Source: an uncultured Collinsella sp.
GTDB taxonomy: Bacteria > Actinomycetota > Coriobacteriia > Coriobacteriales > Coriobacteriaceae
Direction of reading: 5' to 3'
DNA: 14,324 bases
NCBI GenBank assembly: GCA_937989795.1
Contig: CALKBB010000368.1
Span: forward strand, 1 to 14,324
Part shown: in pieces, positions 13,852 through 14,324 of the stretch
How the letters are laid out: the number at the start of each line of letters is the position of its first letter
Numbering within the stretch: the stretch's first letter is position 1
Position numbers and translations under genes: made by a program
The notes under the pieces: model-generated
Seen by the model: only the letters and a program-made list of their open reading frames with translations
The model's database searches: none
Told to the model about the DNA's origin: nothing

Positions 13852-13933
13852 GGGAGTTTGCCCGAGTGGTTAATGGGGACGGGCTGTAAACCCGTTGGCT
13901 CTGCCTACATAGGTTCGAATCCTATAGCTCCCA
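13852..13933 (+). tRNA. tRNA-Tyr (anticodon GUA)
   Basis: The acceptor arms GGGAGTT and AGCTCCC pair with one G-U. The anticodon arm is acggg-ctGTAaa-cccgt. The long variable arm (tggctctgccta region) marks a class II tRNA, right for bacterial tRNA-Tyr. The 3' end reads A-CCC, so a full CCA is not encoded, unlike the other three tRNAs here. Confidence 0.95.
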
Positions 13934-13943
13934 CCCGTCAAGT

Positions 13944-14019
13944 GCCTGTATAGCTCAGTCGGTAGAGCACTTCGTTGGTAACGAAGAGGTCACCAGTTCA
14001 AGTCTGGTTGCAGGCTCCA
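13944..14019 (+). tRNA. tRNA-Thr (anticodon GGU)
   Basis: The acceptor arms GCCTGTA and TGCAGGC pair with one G-U, followed by T and an encoded CCA. The anticodon arm is cttcg-ttGGTaa-cgaag. It starts 10 nt after tRNA-Tyr and is presumably cut from one transcript. Confidence 0.96.
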
Positions 14020-14022
14020 TCC

Positions 14023-14099
14023 GGCGGTGTAGCTCAGTTGGTTAGAGCACACGGTTCATACCCGTGGCGTCACTGGTTCGAATCCAGTCACCGCTACCA
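14023..14099 (+). tRNA. tRNA-Met (anticodon CAU), elongator type
   Basis: The acceptor arms GGCGGTG and CACCGCT pair with a first-position G-U, then A and an encoded CCA. The anticodon arm is cacgg-ttCATac-ccgtg. It lacks the three G-C pairs of the initiator anticodon stem and the C1-A72 mismatch, so it is elongator Met. A lysidine-modified Ile tRNA also has CAU but its body differs. Confidence 0.88.
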
Positions 14100-14110
14100 T
14101 AGGTAACACG

Positions 14111-14141
14111 GTGGCTTCTCAATAGTATGTTGAGAGGCCAC
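14111..14141 (+). promoter_or_regulatory. Stable hairpin in the tuf leader
   Basis: gtggcttctcaa (14111-14122) pairs along its length with ttgagaggccac (14130-14141), 12 bp with one G-U and a 7-nt loop. No T run follows, so it is not an ordinary terminator. It may guide processing between tRNA-Met and the tuf mRNA or protect the new 5' end. Confidence 0.55.
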
Positions 14142-14195
14142 TATGGTATAAAGGCAAAGTCCCGTCCGGGGACGACCTGTTTAGAGGAGGGCTTT

Positions 14196-14324
14196 ATGGC
14201 CAAAGAGAAGTTTGAGCGCACTAAGCCGCATGTTAACATCGGCACCATCGGTCACGTCGACCACGGCAAGACCACGCTGACCGCCGCCATCACCAAGGTT
14301 CTCTCTGAGACCGAGGGCTGCAAG
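14196..14324 (+). CDS. tuf: Elongation factor Tu, 5' part (3' end outside window)
   Basis: The first 43 codons are visible. The start ATG at 14196 is preceded by agaggagg (14183-14190). The N-terminus AKEKFERTKPHVNIGTIGHV is typical of EF-Tu, and the G1 loop GHVDHGKT (residues 19-26) binds GTP phosphates. EF-Tu carries aminoacyl-tRNA to the ribosomal A site. It lies downstream of three tRNA genes and probably shares their promoter, as tufB does in E. coli. Confidence 0.97.
   Translation, partial: MAKEKFERTKPHVNIGTIGHVDHGKTTLTAAITKVLSETEGCK

Noticed and set aside
14023..14099. Initiator tRNA or lysidine tRNA-Ile2 for the CAU tRNA
   Set aside because: No C1-A72 mismatch and no three G-C pairs in the anticodon stem; the body matches elongator Met better.

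Overview
The window looks like chromosomal DNA from a GC-rich actinobacterium of the class Coriobacteriia, most likely Collinsella or a close relative. This is inferred from the strong G/C third-position bias, the MEP isoprenoid genes, disA and ClpC, tRNA genes that mostly encode CCA, and the gene order. No database search was possible. The backbone (clpC, disA, ispD, ispF, cysS, rlmB, yacP/rae1, then tRNAs and tuf) follows the well-known Firmicutes clpC-to-nusG neighbourhood, but radA is absent between clpC and disA and accessory genes sit at the breaks.

Left part (1-5972): the 3' end of clpC, a terminator, a monocistronic pepD dipeptidase, then on the minus strand a complete hipB-hipA toxin-antitoxin pair and mntP. 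The hipBA promoter region carries a perfect 17-bp inverted repeat. A degenerate third half-site lies in the loop of the mntP terminator next to it. mntP is preceded by a yybP-ykoY manganese riboswitch fused to an intrinsic terminator.

Middle (5973-11504, plus strand): two tight housekeeping runs. disA-ispD-ispF-cysS are joined by overlaps or 3-nt gaps (c-di-AMP synthesis, two MEP pathway steps, cysteinyl-tRNA synthetase). A large nested inverted repeat and a terminator follow. rlmB-rae1/yacP (23S rRNA methylation and a ribosome-associated PIN/NYN nuclease) form the second run.

Right part (11532-14324): on the minus strand, a single-gene fusion of an excisionase/MerR-like helix-turn-helix to a second, divergent HipA-type kinase, with three copies of a 12-bp half-site at its promoter. 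I consider this the most interesting system here: a possible one-gene, self-regulating HipA toxin. Next come tRNA-Thr(UGU), a gene-free stretch of about 680 bp rich in palindromic and direct repeats, a strong sigma-70 promoter, tRNA-Tyr, tRNA-Thr(GGU), tRNA-Met and the 5' end of tuf. The order Thr-Tyr-x-Thr-tuf resembles the E. coli thrU-tufB operon, so the repeat-rich stretch may have split an ancestral tRNA-tuf operon.
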